Positions 1 to 8,600 of a stretch of 64,000 bases of DNA are shown here, piece after piece; within the stretch, counting starts at the first letter, position 1, and every line of letters begins with the position of its first letter. The DNA is from JAWLGZ01 sp041690635 (lineage in GTDB: Bacteria > Pseudomonadota > Gammaproteobacteria > Thiohalomonadales > Thiohalomonadaceae): positions 124,001 through 188,000 of the forward strand of contig JAWLGZ010000003.1 of the NCBI GenBank assembly GCA_041690635.1. Direction: 5' to 3'. The notes beneath the pieces are model-generated. The model saw nothing but the letters and a program-made list of their open reading frames with translations, was not told the DNA's origin and made no database searches. Both the position numbers and the translations under genes were made by a program.

Positions 1-919
1 CCGTGGAGACTGCCTGCAGGATCCCGAACGACCAGAGCGCCCGCATGATCCCGATCCGCAGGATCAGCACCCCGCCGACCAGCCCGCCGATGATAGTGGC
101 CCAGAACCCGAACAGCTTCACCACCGCGCCGATCTCGGTCTTGGAGTACCCCATATCCAGGTAGAAGGGGGTGGTGAGGGCGGCTGCCATGGTGTCGCCC
201 AGCTTGTAGAGCAGGATGAAGGCGAGCATGGTCAGGGCGCCGTGGCGGCGGAAATAGTCGGTAAACGGTTCGATGACTGCCGCCCGCAAGGTGCGCGGTG
301 TCCCTTCGGCCACCTGCGGCTCGCGGGCGAGCAGGGTGGTGATAACGCCCACCAGAACGGTGGCCGCCATCAGCAGGTAGACCGTGCGGAAGGTGAAATG
401 ATCAGCGAGTATCAGGCCACCGCTGCCGGCCAGCAGCATGCCGACCCGGTAGCCGTTCACGTAGAGCGCCGAGCCGAGCCCCAGCTCCTCGTCGGCCAGA
501 TCCTCGCGCCGATAGGCATCGATGACGATGTCCTGGGAAGCGGAGAAGAAGGTGACCAGGAAGGCGATGCCGGCCACCAGCCAGGGGCTCTCGGCCGGGC
601 TCGCCAACCCCAGTGACGCGATGGCCAGCATCAGAGCCACCTGAAAACCGAGCAGCCAGCCGCGGCGCCGGCCGAACAACCGGGGCGTGAAACGGTCCAA
701 CAGCGGCGCCCAGAGGAACTTGAGGGTGTAGGGCAGTCCCACCAGGGCAAACAGGCCGATCACCGCCAGGTCCACCCCGGACTCCCGCATCCAGGCCTGC
801 AGCACCGAGCCGGTCAGCAGCAGCGGCATGCCGCTGGCGAAGCCCATCATGAAGGCGACCACCATGCGGGCGCTGAAAACTGAGCGCCATATTCCGGGTG
901 TACCTTGGATTCTGACCAT
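1..919 (-). CDS. ampG: AmpG-type muropeptide permease (MFS), C-terminus cut by window edge
   Basis: Partial gene of about 306 codons that runs off the left edge. The translation has repeated hydrophobic segments and MFS-like features: a helix near FMMGFASGMPLLLTGS, then WAPLLDRF and FGRRRGWLLGFQ, and later ASQDIVIDAYRRE, the pattern typical of AmpG/acetyl-CoA-transporter-like MFS proteins. AmpG imports anhydro-muropeptides into the cytoplasm for peptidoglycan recycling. The ATG at 919 was chosen because an in-frame TGA lies four codons upstream. The gene is divergent from the kinase-like gene at 1077. The family call is good; the exact substrate is inferred. Confidence 0.85.
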   Translation of the reverse strand, partial: MVRIQGTPGIWRSVFSARMVVAFMMGFASGMPLLLTGSVLQAWMRESGVDLAVIGLFALVGLPYTLKFLWAPLLDRFTPRLFGRRRGWLLGFQVALMLAIASLGLASPAESPWLVAGIAFLVTFFSASQDIVIDAYRREDLADEELGLGSALYVNGYRVGMLLAGSGGLILADHFTFRTVYLLMAATVLVGVITTLLAREPQVAEGTPRTLRAAVIEPFTDYFRRHGALTMLAFILLYKLGDTMAAALTTPFYLDMGYSKTEIGAVVKLFGFWATIIGGLVGGVLILRIGIMRALWSFGILQAVST

Positions 920-1076
920 CTGCCGTCGCCGTCAAGAGGGCTCGCATGCTACGCCGAGCGGTGCATCATCGCACGCCACCCGATCACCGACTACCGCCGC
1001 AACCCACAACAGTTGATCTTGTCCAACAAAGCGGTCATGTTGACCGTTTACCCGCCAGCCGCTTGGTGCACCGCCT

Positions 1077-1769
1077 ATGCCGAAGGACCCGCAGGAGATT
1101 ATCCAGACCCTGGCCCGTGTCACCCTGCACGGGGACCAGCCAAGAAGCGTTGCCGCGCCGCCCCTCCCCACCGTGACCCTCTCCCGGGACCACGGCTCCG
1201 GCGGTGATACCGTCGCACGGCTGCTTGCGGAGAGGCTCGGGGTTGAAATCTATGACCGGCAGATCCTGGACGCGGTGGCGGAGGCGGCCAACGCCAGGCC
1301 GGAACTGATGGCTCAGCTCGACGAAAAGGTGGAGCGGCGCAAGGATTCCTGGTTCTACGCGCTGTTCACCGGCCAGAACGCCTTTATGACCAGCTACCGT
1401 CACCACTTGGTGAACGTGCTTCTCGGGCTCTCCGCCCAGGGCGGCATCATCGTCGGCCGCGGCGCCCATTTCGTGCTCGCCAACCATCCGGTCTTGCGGC
1501 TGCGCATTGTCGGCTCGGAACAGCGCTGCGCCGAACGGCTGGCCGCCGCCGGTGCGCAGGATGAACAAGCCGCACGGGAGGAGGTGCGGCGCATCAATGC
1601 CGAACGCGAAAAGTTTCTCTGGAACCTGTTCCGCCAGCGGCTGAACACCCCCTCGCGATTCGACCTGGTGCTCAACACCGACCATTTTCGTGACGACTGG
1701 GATGCGGTCACCGAACTGGTGATCCAGGCCATGCGCTCCATGGGCCTCCCCGTCGGCTCGACGAAATAG
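1077..1769 (+). CDS. Cytidylate kinase-like family protein
   Basis: 230-residue soluble protein. Near residue 34 it has TLSRDHGSGGDTVARLLAE, a P-loop variant seen in the cytidylate-kinase-like family, followed by EIYDRQILDAVAEAA and the conserved-looking GGIIVGRGAHFVLA around residues 122-135. The Arg-rich stretch near residues 160-185 could form the lid. Members of this family are presumed to phosphorylate a nucleotide or related small molecule, but few have a proven substrate; it is not the housekeeping cmk type by sequence. The ribosome binding site is weak. The next gene starts 8 bases after its stop, so the two are probably one transcript. Confidence 0.75.
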   Translation: MPKDPQEIIQTLARVTLHGDQPRSVAAPPLPTVTLSRDHGSGGDTVARLLAERLGVEIYDRQILDAVAEAANARPELMAQLDEKVERRKDSWFYALFTGQNAFMTSYRHHLVNVLLGLSAQGGIIVGRGAHFVLANHPVLRLRIVGSEQRCAERLAAAGAQDEQAAREEVRRINAEREKFLWNLFRQRLNTPSRFDLVLNTDHFRDDWDAVTELVIQAMRSMGLPVGSTK

Positions 1770-1777
1770 GAGTTCAT

Positions 1778-2221
1778 ATGGGCGAGACCGCAACCCGCGA
1801 CATCACCTTGGCGCTGCGCATCGTCAGCGCCCACGAGGAGATATTCTCCGGATCGGTGCGTATGGTGTCGGCAACCTCCGTCAACGGGGAGCTTGGCATC
1901 CTGCCGCGCCACACACCGTTGTTGACCCTCCTGCGTCCGGGCGAGGTGAAGATTCTCCTCGCCAGCGAGGAGGAGATTTACCTGTATGTCTCCGGGGGGA
2001 TGATGGAGGTCCAGCCGTTCATGGTGACCATCCTGGCGGACACCGCCGCCCGCGGCGAGGAGATCGACGAAGCTGCCGCCCTCGAGGCGAAACGCCGCGC
2101 CGAGGAGGCGATGCGCGAGGCCGTACTCTACAGCGAGCGCGATGCCGCCCACGCGGAAATGGTCAAGGCGCTGGCACAGCTCAGGGCGCTCGAGCACGCG
2201 CGCCGCCGGCGCAAGCGCTGA
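1778..2221 (+). CDS. Orphan ATP synthase F1 epsilon subunit-like protein
   Basis: 147 residues, close to the usual 135-140 of AtpC. The N-terminal beta-sandwich signature is clear: VNGELGILPRHTPLLTLLRPGEVKI at about residues 34-58, then YLYVSGGMMEVQP. The C-terminal half is an Ala/Glu/Arg-rich helical hairpin (residues 90-147) as in epsilon subunits. Epsilon is the rotary stalk regulator of F1 and normally follows atpD. Here no other ATP synthase gene is near; the upstream partner is the cytidylate-kinase-like gene 8 bases away. A strong AGGAG lies 6 bases before the ATG. It may be a second, specialised epsilon or a paralogue with another job; the sequence cannot decide. Confidence 0.8.
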   Translation: MGETATRDITLALRIVSAHEEIFSGSVRMVSATSVNGELGILPRHTPLLTLLRPGEVKILLASEEEIYLYVSGGMMEVQPFMVTILADTAARGEEIDEAAALEAKRRAEEAMREAVLYSERDAAHAEMVKALAQLRALEHARRRRKR

Positions 2222-2239
2222 TCCCACCCCACCGGCGTC

Positions 2240-2268
2240 TTGACAGTACCCGGCGGCGGCACTTCAAT
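2240..2268 (+). promoter_or_regulatory. Sigma-70-like promoter of the sulfur-globule-like gene
   Basis: TTGACA at 2240-2245 matches the -35 consensus fully. After 17 bases comes TTCAAT at 2263-2268, four of six to the -10 consensus. Transcription would begin near 2275 and read the small exported protein at 2318. Confidence 0.5.
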
Positions 2269-2274
2269 CTGTCT

Positions 2275-2300
2275 TTGGTAGTTCTTCGTTCGAGAACCAA
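2275..2300 (+). other. 5' UTR stem-loop before the sulfur-globule-like gene
   Basis: GTTCT (2281-2285) pairs with AGAAC (2293-2297), and TTG at 2275-2277 can extend the stem with CAA at 2298-2300 across a small bulge. It begins at the predicted transcript 5' end and stops just before the Shine-Dalgarno sequence (AAGGAGGGG). Such a position is typical of mRNA-stabilising hairpins on abundant transcripts; the role here is inferred. Confidence 0.4.
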
Positions 2301-2317
2301 GAAAAAGGAGGGGAACG

Positions 2318-2566
2318 ATGGCTGTCAAACGGCTGTTCAAGGCGCTGTCGCTGGCTGCGATTCTGGGCGCCTCCGCACTCCCGCTGCAATCCGCCCATGC
2401 CTTTTGGGGACCGTTCTCCTGGGGTCCGGGCTGGGGAGGCTATCCCTACGCCACGCCCTGGTACACGGGCTACGGCCACCCGTATTACGGCTATCCCGGT
2501 TGGGGCTATCCCTACTACGGCTATCCGGGCTGGGGTGCCTATCCCTATGGCGTGCGGCCCTACTGA
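2318..2566 (+). CDS. Gly/Tyr/Pro-rich exported protein, sulfur globule protein-like
   Basis: 82 residues. Residues 1-28 form a signal peptide (KRLFK charge cluster, LSLAAILGASALPL core, cleavage likely after SAHA). The mature part starts FWGPFSWGPGW and consists of aromatic/Gly/Pro repeats, including GYPGWGYPYYGYPGWG. This small size, signal peptide and FWGP-type start match the SgpA/SgpB/SgpC sulfur globule envelope proteins of purple sulfur bacteria, which coat periplasmic sulfur deposits. The similarity is compositional, so another low-complexity secreted protein remains possible. It has its own promoter, a leader hairpin, a strong AGGAGGGG site and a strong hairpin after it, consistent with high expression of a monocistronic gene. 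Confidence 0.7.
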   Translation: MAVKRLFKALSLAAILGASALPLQSAHAFWGPFSWGPGWGGYPYATPWYTGYGHPYYGYPGWGYPYYGYPGWGAYPYGVRPY

Positions 2567-2596
2567 GCGGCCACGCCAACGCGCGGAGTAAAGGCT

Positions 2597-2625
2597 GGTT
2601 GGCCGGGCTCTGCGCCCGGCCAACC
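2597..2625. terminator. Perfect 12-bp hairpin between convergent genes
   Basis: GGTTGGCCGGGC at 2597-2608 and GCCCGGCCAACC at 2614-2625 form a perfect 12-bp stem with loop TCTGC. It lies between the convergent stops at 2566 and 2627 and can serve both. Neither side has a long T run, so it may act as a transcript-end stabiliser as much as an intrinsic terminator. Confidence 0.6.
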
Positions 2626-2626
2626 G

Positions 2627-2971
2627 TTACCCGTTCAGTCCAAACTGATCGACCAGGGTGGCCAGACGGCTATGGGCATCGGCACCCTGCGCCGCCGTCG
2701 CCAGTCCGGGATTCAGCTGCATCCGCTCGCGCAGGCGGGCAACCAGATCCGCCGCCTCCTCCGGGCTGTTCAGCGGGGTGCTCTCCTCACCGATGCTCAT
2801 CCGGCGCCCGGTGTCGCTCAGACTGATCCGATCGCCGCTCTGCGGGCCGGGCGCGACCACCTCGTCATTTGGCTTGCCGGGCAGTTTCGGATTGCCCGGG
2901 TTCTGCTCGGTGTGGGCAGCCCGCTCGCGGGATACCGGGTTGCCGAGTGCGTTTCCAATCGGTGCGGCCAT
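2627..2971 (-). CDS. Conserved-looking hypothetical protein, FlgM-like composition
   Basis: 114 residues, no signal peptide, no membrane segment. The N-terminal half is Asn/Pro/Gly-rich and probably disordered (GNPGNPKLPGKPND). It is followed by DRISLSDTGRRMS near residues 48-60 and a predicted helix (PEEAADLVARLRERMQLNP). The run of RISLSDTGR then spaced helices loosely recalls FlgM anti-sigma factors, but no flagellar gene is near and I do not claim the match. A very strong AGGAGGT lies 5 bases before the ATG, so translation is likely efficient. Function unknown. Confidence 0.55.
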   Translation of the reverse strand: MAAPIGNALGNPVSRERAAHTEQNPGNPKLPGKPNDEVVAPGPQSGDRISLSDTGRRMSIGEESTPLNSPEEAADLVARLRERMQLNPGLATAAQGADAHSRLATLVDQFGLNG

Positions 2972-3058
2972 GAGTTACCTCCTGTGACGGAATTCTGGCG
3001 CCCCTGCCGTTGAGCAGGGCCTCCGTGGAATCCATTGCAAGCGGTGGGCCAAAGTGGA

Positions 3059-4123
3059 TCAGGCGTGGTAGCGCGCACTCAACTCATGGACCGCATCCAC
3101 AAACACCCCGGCCCGTTCCGGATCGACGTGGGGGTGGATGCCGTGGCCGAGATTGAAGACGTGGCCGCTGCCCTGGCCGAAGTCGGCCAGGATGGTCGCC
3201 ACCTCGGAGCGGATCCGCTCCGGTGAGGCGTAGAGGATGCTCGGGTCCATGTTGCCCTGAATCGCCACCTCCTCGCCCACACGCCGACGCGCCTCACCGA
3301 TGTCGGTGGTCCAGTCGAGGCCGACCGCCTCGCAGCCGGTGGCGGCCATCTCCTCCAGCCACTGGCCACCACCCTTGGTGAACAGGATCACCGGCAGCTG
3401 CCGGCCTTCGGCATGCTCGGGAATGGCGGCGATGATCTGCTCCATATAGCGCAGCGAGAACTCGCGATAGTCGCGGGGTGTGAGGACACCGCCCCAGGTG
3501 TCGAAGATCATCAGTGCCTGGGCACCGGCCGCCACCTGCGCCGAGAGATACTCGGCCACCGAGCGGGCGATCTTCTCCAGCAGACGGTGCATCAGGTCGG
3601 GGCGGTCGAACATCATCCCCTTCACTTGGGCGAAGTCCTTGGTGGAGCCCCCTTCCACCATGTAGGTGGCCAGGGTCCAGGGACTGCCGGAGAACCCGAT
3701 AAGTGGTACCCGGCCATCGAGTGCCCTGCGGATGGTCCGCACCGCATCCATCACATAGCGCAGTTCGCCCTCCGGATCCGGGATCGGCAGCCGCTCGATG
3801 TCATCCTCGTTGCGGATGGGGCGCTCGAAACGGGGGCCTTCCCCCTGTTCGAAGTAGAGGCCCATCCCCATGGCATCGGGAATGGTGAGAATGTCGGAGA
3901 AGAGGATGGCCGCATCCAGCGGATAGCGCTCCAGCGGCTGGAGGGTCACCTCGCAGGCCAATTCAGGCGTCTTGCAGAGCGTCATGAAGTCGCCCGCCTT
4001 CGCCCGGGTCGCCCGATACTCGGGGAGATATCGCCCCGCCTGCCGCATCATCCAGACCGGCGTCACATCGACGGGCTGGCGCAGCAGCGCGCGGAGAAAA
4101 CGGTCGTTCTTCAGCTCAGCCAT
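3059..4123 (-). CDS. hemE: Uroporphyrinogen decarboxylase
   Basis: 354 residues, the normal length. N-terminal MAELKNDRFLRALLRQPVDVTPVWMMRQAGRYLPEY contains the two diagnostic HemE motifs, including PVWMMRQAGRYLPEY with the substrate-binding Arg residues; DAAILFSDIL and GFSGSPWTLATYMVEG follow, and the C-terminal FNLGHGIHPHVDPERA is canonical. The enzyme removes four carboxyl groups from uroporphyrinogen III to give coproporphyrinogen III in haem (and other tetrapyrrole) synthesis in the cytosol. It follows gltB and gltD on the same strand, an order also found in pseudomonads, but a repeat-rich 103-base gap separates it from gltD. Confidence 0.97.
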   Translation of the reverse strand: MAELKNDRFLRALLRQPVDVTPVWMMRQAGRYLPEYRATRAKAGDFMTLCKTPELACEVTLQPLERYPLDAAILFSDILTIPDAMGMGLYFEQGEGPRFERPIRNEDDIERLPIPDPEGELRYVMDAVRTIRRALDGRVPLIGFSGSPWTLATYMVEGGSTKDFAQVKGMMFDRPDLMHRLLEKIARSVAEYLSAQVAAGAQALMIFDTWGGVLTPRDYREFSLRYMEQIIAAIPEHAEGRQLPVILFTKGGGQWLEEMAATGCEAVGLDWTTDIGEARRRVGEEVAIQGNMDPSILYASPERIRSEVATILADFGQGSGHVFNLGHGIHPHVDPERAGVFVDAVHELSARYHA

Positions 4124-4140
4124 GGAGCCCTCTTACGGCA

Positions 4141-4223
4141 GGGGCTAGGGGCTAGGGGCTAGGGGCTGAAAAAACGGCGCGCGAAGCGCGTACTAGCCCC
4201 AAGCCCCTTAGCCCTAGCCCCTG
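4141..4223. repeat. GGGGCTA heptamer array with inverted partner
   Basis: Three exact GGGGCTA units and one GGGGCTG run from 4141 to 4168. A central CGCGC-GAA-GCGCG mini-hairpin follows, then the complementary TAGCCCC-type units from 4194 to 4223. The whole element can fold as one long cruciform between gltD and hemE. The same unit class occurs again at 30910-31044. Confidence 0.8.
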
Positions 4224-4226
4224 CAC

Positions 4227-5633
4227 TTAGACGTTCAGATAATCCAGGATGCCCTGGGCGGCCTTGCGGCCCTCCCAGATGGCGGTGACCACGAGGTCGG
4301 AGCCGCGCACCATGTCGCCGCCGGCGAACACCTTCGGGTTGCCGGTCTGGTACAAGAACTCGCCACCGGCCGGTGCCTTGACCCGGCCGCGTTCGTCGGT
4401 CTCGATGCCGAGGTCCGCGAACCAGGGGGCCGGGCTGGGCTGGAAGCCGAAGGCAACGATCACCCGGTCGGCGGGGATCACCTCCTCGGAGCCGGGCACC
4501 GGCTGCGGACGGCGACGGCCCCTTTCGTCCGGCGCACCAAGCTCGGTGGTGACCACCTTGACCCCCTCCACCTTGCCGTCACCCACGATCTCGATCGGCT
4601 GGCGGTTCCAGAGGAACTTGACCCCCTCCTCCTTGGCATTGGCCACCTCGCGCTTGGAGCCGGGCATGTTCGCCTCGTCGCGGCGGTAGGCGCAGGTCAC
4701 GGAAGCGGCCCCCTGGCGGATGGAGGTGCGGTTGCAGTCCATGGCGGTGTCGCCGCCGCCGAGCACCACCACCCGCTGCCCTTCCATGCTGATGTAGTCG
4801 GCCGGGTCTTTTTCGAACCCCAGGCAGTGGTTGATGTTGGAACAGAGGAACGGCAGCGCCTCGAAGACACCCGGGAGATCCTCGCCCGGGAAGCCGCCCT
4901 TCATGTAGGTGTAGGTGCCCATGCCGAGGAAGACGGCATCGAACTCCGCCAGCAGCTGCTCGATGGTGACATCCCTGCCCACCTCGGTGTTCAGGCGGAA
5001 CTCAATCCCCATGCCCTCGAACACGGTGCGGCGGCGCTGCACCACGCTCTTCTCCAGCTTGAATTCGGGGATACCAAAGGTGAGCAGTCCGCCGATCTCC
5101 GGATTGCGATCGAACACCACCGGCTGCACGCCGTTGCGCACCAGGATGTCGGCACAGCCGAGCCCAGCGGGGCCGGCGCCGATCACCGCCACCCGTTTGC
5201 CGGTGGCCTTCACCTTCGACAGGTCGGGGCGCCAGCCCTGAGCAAAGGCGGAGTCGGTGATGTAGCGCTCCACGGCACCGATGGTCACTGCGCCGAAGCC
5301 GTCGTTCAGGGTGCAGGAACCCTCGCAGAGTCGGTCCTGCGGACAGACCCGGCCACAGATCTCCGGCAGGGTGTTGGTGCGGCTGGAGAGCTCGGCCGCC
5401 TCCTGGATATTGCCCTCGGCCACGAGCTTGAGCCACTGGGGGATGTAGTTGTGGACCGGGCATTTCCAGGAGCAGTACGGGTTGCCGCACGAAAGACAGC
5501 GGTCCGCCTGCGCGGCTGCTGTTTCGGCGGTGAAATCCCCATAGATCTCCCGGTACTCCGTAACGCGGACCTCGGCCGGTTTCTTCTCCGGATCGAGGCG
5601 TGGCACCTGAATAAACTGAAAGACGTTGCCCAT
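4227..5633 (-). CDS. gltD: Glutamate synthase (NADPH) small subunit
   Basis: 468 residues. Near residues 47-60 are CLSCGNPYCSWKCPVHNYIP and then CGRVCPQDRLCEGSC near 93-107, the Cys groups that bind two 4Fe-4S clusters. The first Rossmann motif VAVIGAGPAGLGCA (about 149) binds FAD and a second, VVVLGGGDTAMDC, binds NADPH. The subunit feeds electrons from NADPH to GltB, which makes two glutamates from glutamine and 2-oxoglutarate. The start lies 15 bases after the gltB stop, so the two are co-transcribed. Confidence 0.97.
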   Translation of the reverse strand: MGNVFQFIQVPRLDPEKKPAEVRVTEYREIYGDFTAETAAAQADRCLSCGNPYCSWKCPVHNYIPQWLKLVAEGNIQEAAELSSRTNTLPEICGRVCPQDRLCEGSCTLNDGFGAVTIGAVERYITDSAFAQGWRPDLSKVKATGKRVAVIGAGPAGLGCADILVRNGVQPVVFDRNPEIGGLLTFGIPEFKLEKSVVQRRRTVFEGMGIEFRLNTEVGRDVTIEQLLAEFDAVFLGMGTYTYMKGGFPGEDLPGVFEALPFLCSNINHCLGFEKDPADYISMEGQRVVVLGGGDTAMDCNRTSIRQGAASVTCAYRRDEANMPGSKREVANAKEEGVKFLWNRQPIEIVGDGKVEGVKVVTTELGAPDERGRRRPQPVPGSEEVIPADRVIVAFGFQPSPAPWFADLGIETDERGRVKAPAGGEFLYQTGNPKVFAGGDMVRGSDLVVTAIWEGRKAAQGILDYLNV

Positions 5634-5648
5634 GACTGAATGCTTCGG

Positions 5649-8600
5649 TTAGGCGGCCCGCTCGAGCAGGTCGAGCAGGTCCTCGATTTCGGCGGCCTTC
5701 GGCTTCACCAGCCAGAACTTCTCGATCATGTCGGCGAAGTTGTCCAGCAGGTGGCGTCCCCACGGGCTGCCGGTCTCGTTGACGAACTCCTCGATCATCG
5801 CGCGCAGGTGGACCCGGTGCGCCTCGGTGCGCTCGCCGCCCAAACGGTGGATGTCGATGAGTTCATGGTTGTAGCGATCGGCGAAGCCGTTCTCCAGGTC
5901 GAGCACGTAGGCGAAGCCGCCGGTCATGCCCGCACCGAAGTTGACGCCGGTATCGCCAAGCACCGCCACCACACCCCCGGTCATGTACTCGCAGCCGTGG
6001 TCGCCCACCCCCTCGACCACCGCATGGGCGCCGGAGTTGCGCACGGCGAAACGTTCGCCGGCCAGCCCCGAGGCGAGCAGCTTGCCACCGGTGGCGCCGT
6101 AGAGGCAGGTGTTGCCGATGATGGTGGTCTCCTGGCTCTTGAAGCGGCTGCCGGTGGGCGGGGCGATCACCAGCTTGCCGCCGGCCATCCCCTTGCCCAC
6201 GTAGTCGTTGGCGTCGCCCTCCAGATAGAGGTGCAGCCCGCCGGCGTTCCAGACGCCGAAGCTCTGGCCCGCGGTACCGGTGAGGCGCAGAACGATGGGC
6301 GCCTCCTCCATGCCGAGATTGCCGTAGCGCTTGGCGATCTCGCCGGAAAGGCGGGCACCGATGGAGCGGTGGGTGTTGCGCACGTCATAACGGAACTCGC
6401 CGCCGCGCCTCGCCTCAATGGTGGGCAGGGCATCCTGCACCATCTGCTCCGCCAACTCGCCGCGATCGAACGGGTCGTTCTTCGGCGCGATGCAGAACTG
6501 CGGCTTCTCTTTCGGCACCCCGGCGTCGGAGACGATTGGCGTCAAATCCAGCCGGCGCTGTTTCGGCGTAGCGCCTTCCAGCACCTCCAGCAGATCGGTG
6601 CGCCCGATCAGCTCCTCCATGGAGCGCACGCCGAGCTGTGCCATCCACTCGCGGGTCTCCCGGGCGATGAACCGGAAGTAGTTCATCACCATCTCGGGCA
6701 GGCCGATGAAGTGCTCCTCGCGCAGCCCCTTGTCCTGGGTGGCCAAGCCGGTGGCACAGTTGTTCAGGTGACAGATACGCAGGTATTTGCAGCCGAGGGC
6801 CACCATCGGGCCGGTACCGAAGCCGAAGCTCTCGGCACCAAGAATGGCCGCCTTGACCACGTCGAGGCCGGTTTTGAGACCGCCGTCGGTCTGTACCCGC
6901 ACCTTGTCGCGCAGGTCGTTGGCCCGCAGGATCTGGTGGGTCTCGGAGAGGCCCAGCTCCCACGGGCTTCCGGCGTACCGAATGGAGGTCAGCGGGCTGG
7001 CCCCCGTGCCGCCGTCGTGGCCGGAGATGGTGATGAGGTCGGCATAGGCCTTGGCCACCCCGGCGGCGATGGTGCCAACGCCCGCCTCGGCGACCAGCTT
7101 GACCGACACCAGTGCATCCGGGTTGACCTGCTTGAGGTCATAGATGAGCTGCGCCAGGTCCTCGATGGAGTAGATGTCGTGGTGCGGCGGCGGCGAGATG
7201 AGTGGCACACCGGGGCGTGCGTAGCGCAACGTGGCGATCAGCGCATCCACCTTGTGACCAGGCAACTGGCCGCCCTCACCCGGCTTGGCGCCCTGGGCGA
7301 CCTTGATCTGCAGCACCTCGGCGTTGACCAGGTAGTGCGGTGTGACGCCGAAGCGGCCCGAGGCGACCTGCTTGATCTTCGACATCCTTTCGGTGCCATA
7401 GCGCTTCGGGTCCTCGCCACCTTCGCCGGAGTTGGAACGTCCGCCCAGACGGTTCATGGCGATGGCCAGCGCCTCGTGGGCCTCGGGCGAGAGAGCGCCG
7501 AGCGACATGCCGGCACTGTCGAAGCGGGGCAGAATCGCCGCTTCCGACTCCACCTCGTCGAGGGGAATCGGGGTCAACCCCTCGCGGATCTTCAGCAGAT
7601 CGCGGAACGCCGCCACCGGCCGGTTGTTCACCAGGTCGGCATAGGCGCGGTAATCGTCATAGCTGCCGCTGCGCACCGCCTTGTGCAGGGTCTGCACCAC
7701 ATCCGGGTTGTAGGCGTGGTACTCCCCTTCAAAGTGGTGCTGCAGGATGCCGCCATGGGTGAGCGTGCGCCGGCTGTTCCAGGCGTCCCGTGCCAGCTGG
7801 CGCTGCTCCGCCTCCAGCTCCTCGAAGTGGGCGCCCTGCAGACGGTTGGTGGTCCCATTGAAGCAGAGATCCACCACCTCCTGGTGCAGCCCCACCGACT
7901 CGAACAGCTGCGCGCCGCGGTAGCTGGCGATGGTGGCGATGCCCATCTTGGAGATGATCTTGTACAGCCCCTTGTTGATCCCCTTGCGGTAGTTCTCCAC
8001 CACCTGCGCGGGCTCCAGGCCGCCGATCTCGCCCAGGGCAATCAGGTCGTGCAGCACCTCGTAGGCGAGATAGGGGTAGACGGCCGTGGCGCCGTAGCCG
8101 ATCAGCGCGGCGAAGTGGTGGGGGTCACGGGCAGTACCGGTCTCGACCACGATGTTGGCGTCGCAACGCAGCCCCTCGGCCGTCAAACGGTGATGCACGG
8201 CGCCGGTGGCGAGCAAAGCGTGGACCGGCAGTCGACCTTCGGCGATGGAACGGTCGGAGAGGACGATTACCACCTTGCCGCCCTGCACCGCCGCCACCGC
8301 GCGGTCGCACACCGCCTCGATGGCGACGCGCAACGCATCGGGCGCGCCGGCATCGGCGTAGTTCAGATCGATCACCTCGGCGGCGTACTCATCCCCGTCG
8401 AGGGAAAGCAGGCGTTCGAACTTGGCGCGGGAGAGTACCGGGGAGTCCACCAGCAGCCGCTCGGCGTGGTCGGGGGTCTCCTCGAACAGGTTCTTCTCCC
8501 GCCCCATGCACACTTCCAGCGACATGACGATCTGCTCGCGCAGCGGATCGATGGGCGGGTTGGTCACCTGCGCGAACTGCTGACGGAAGTAGTCGTAAGG

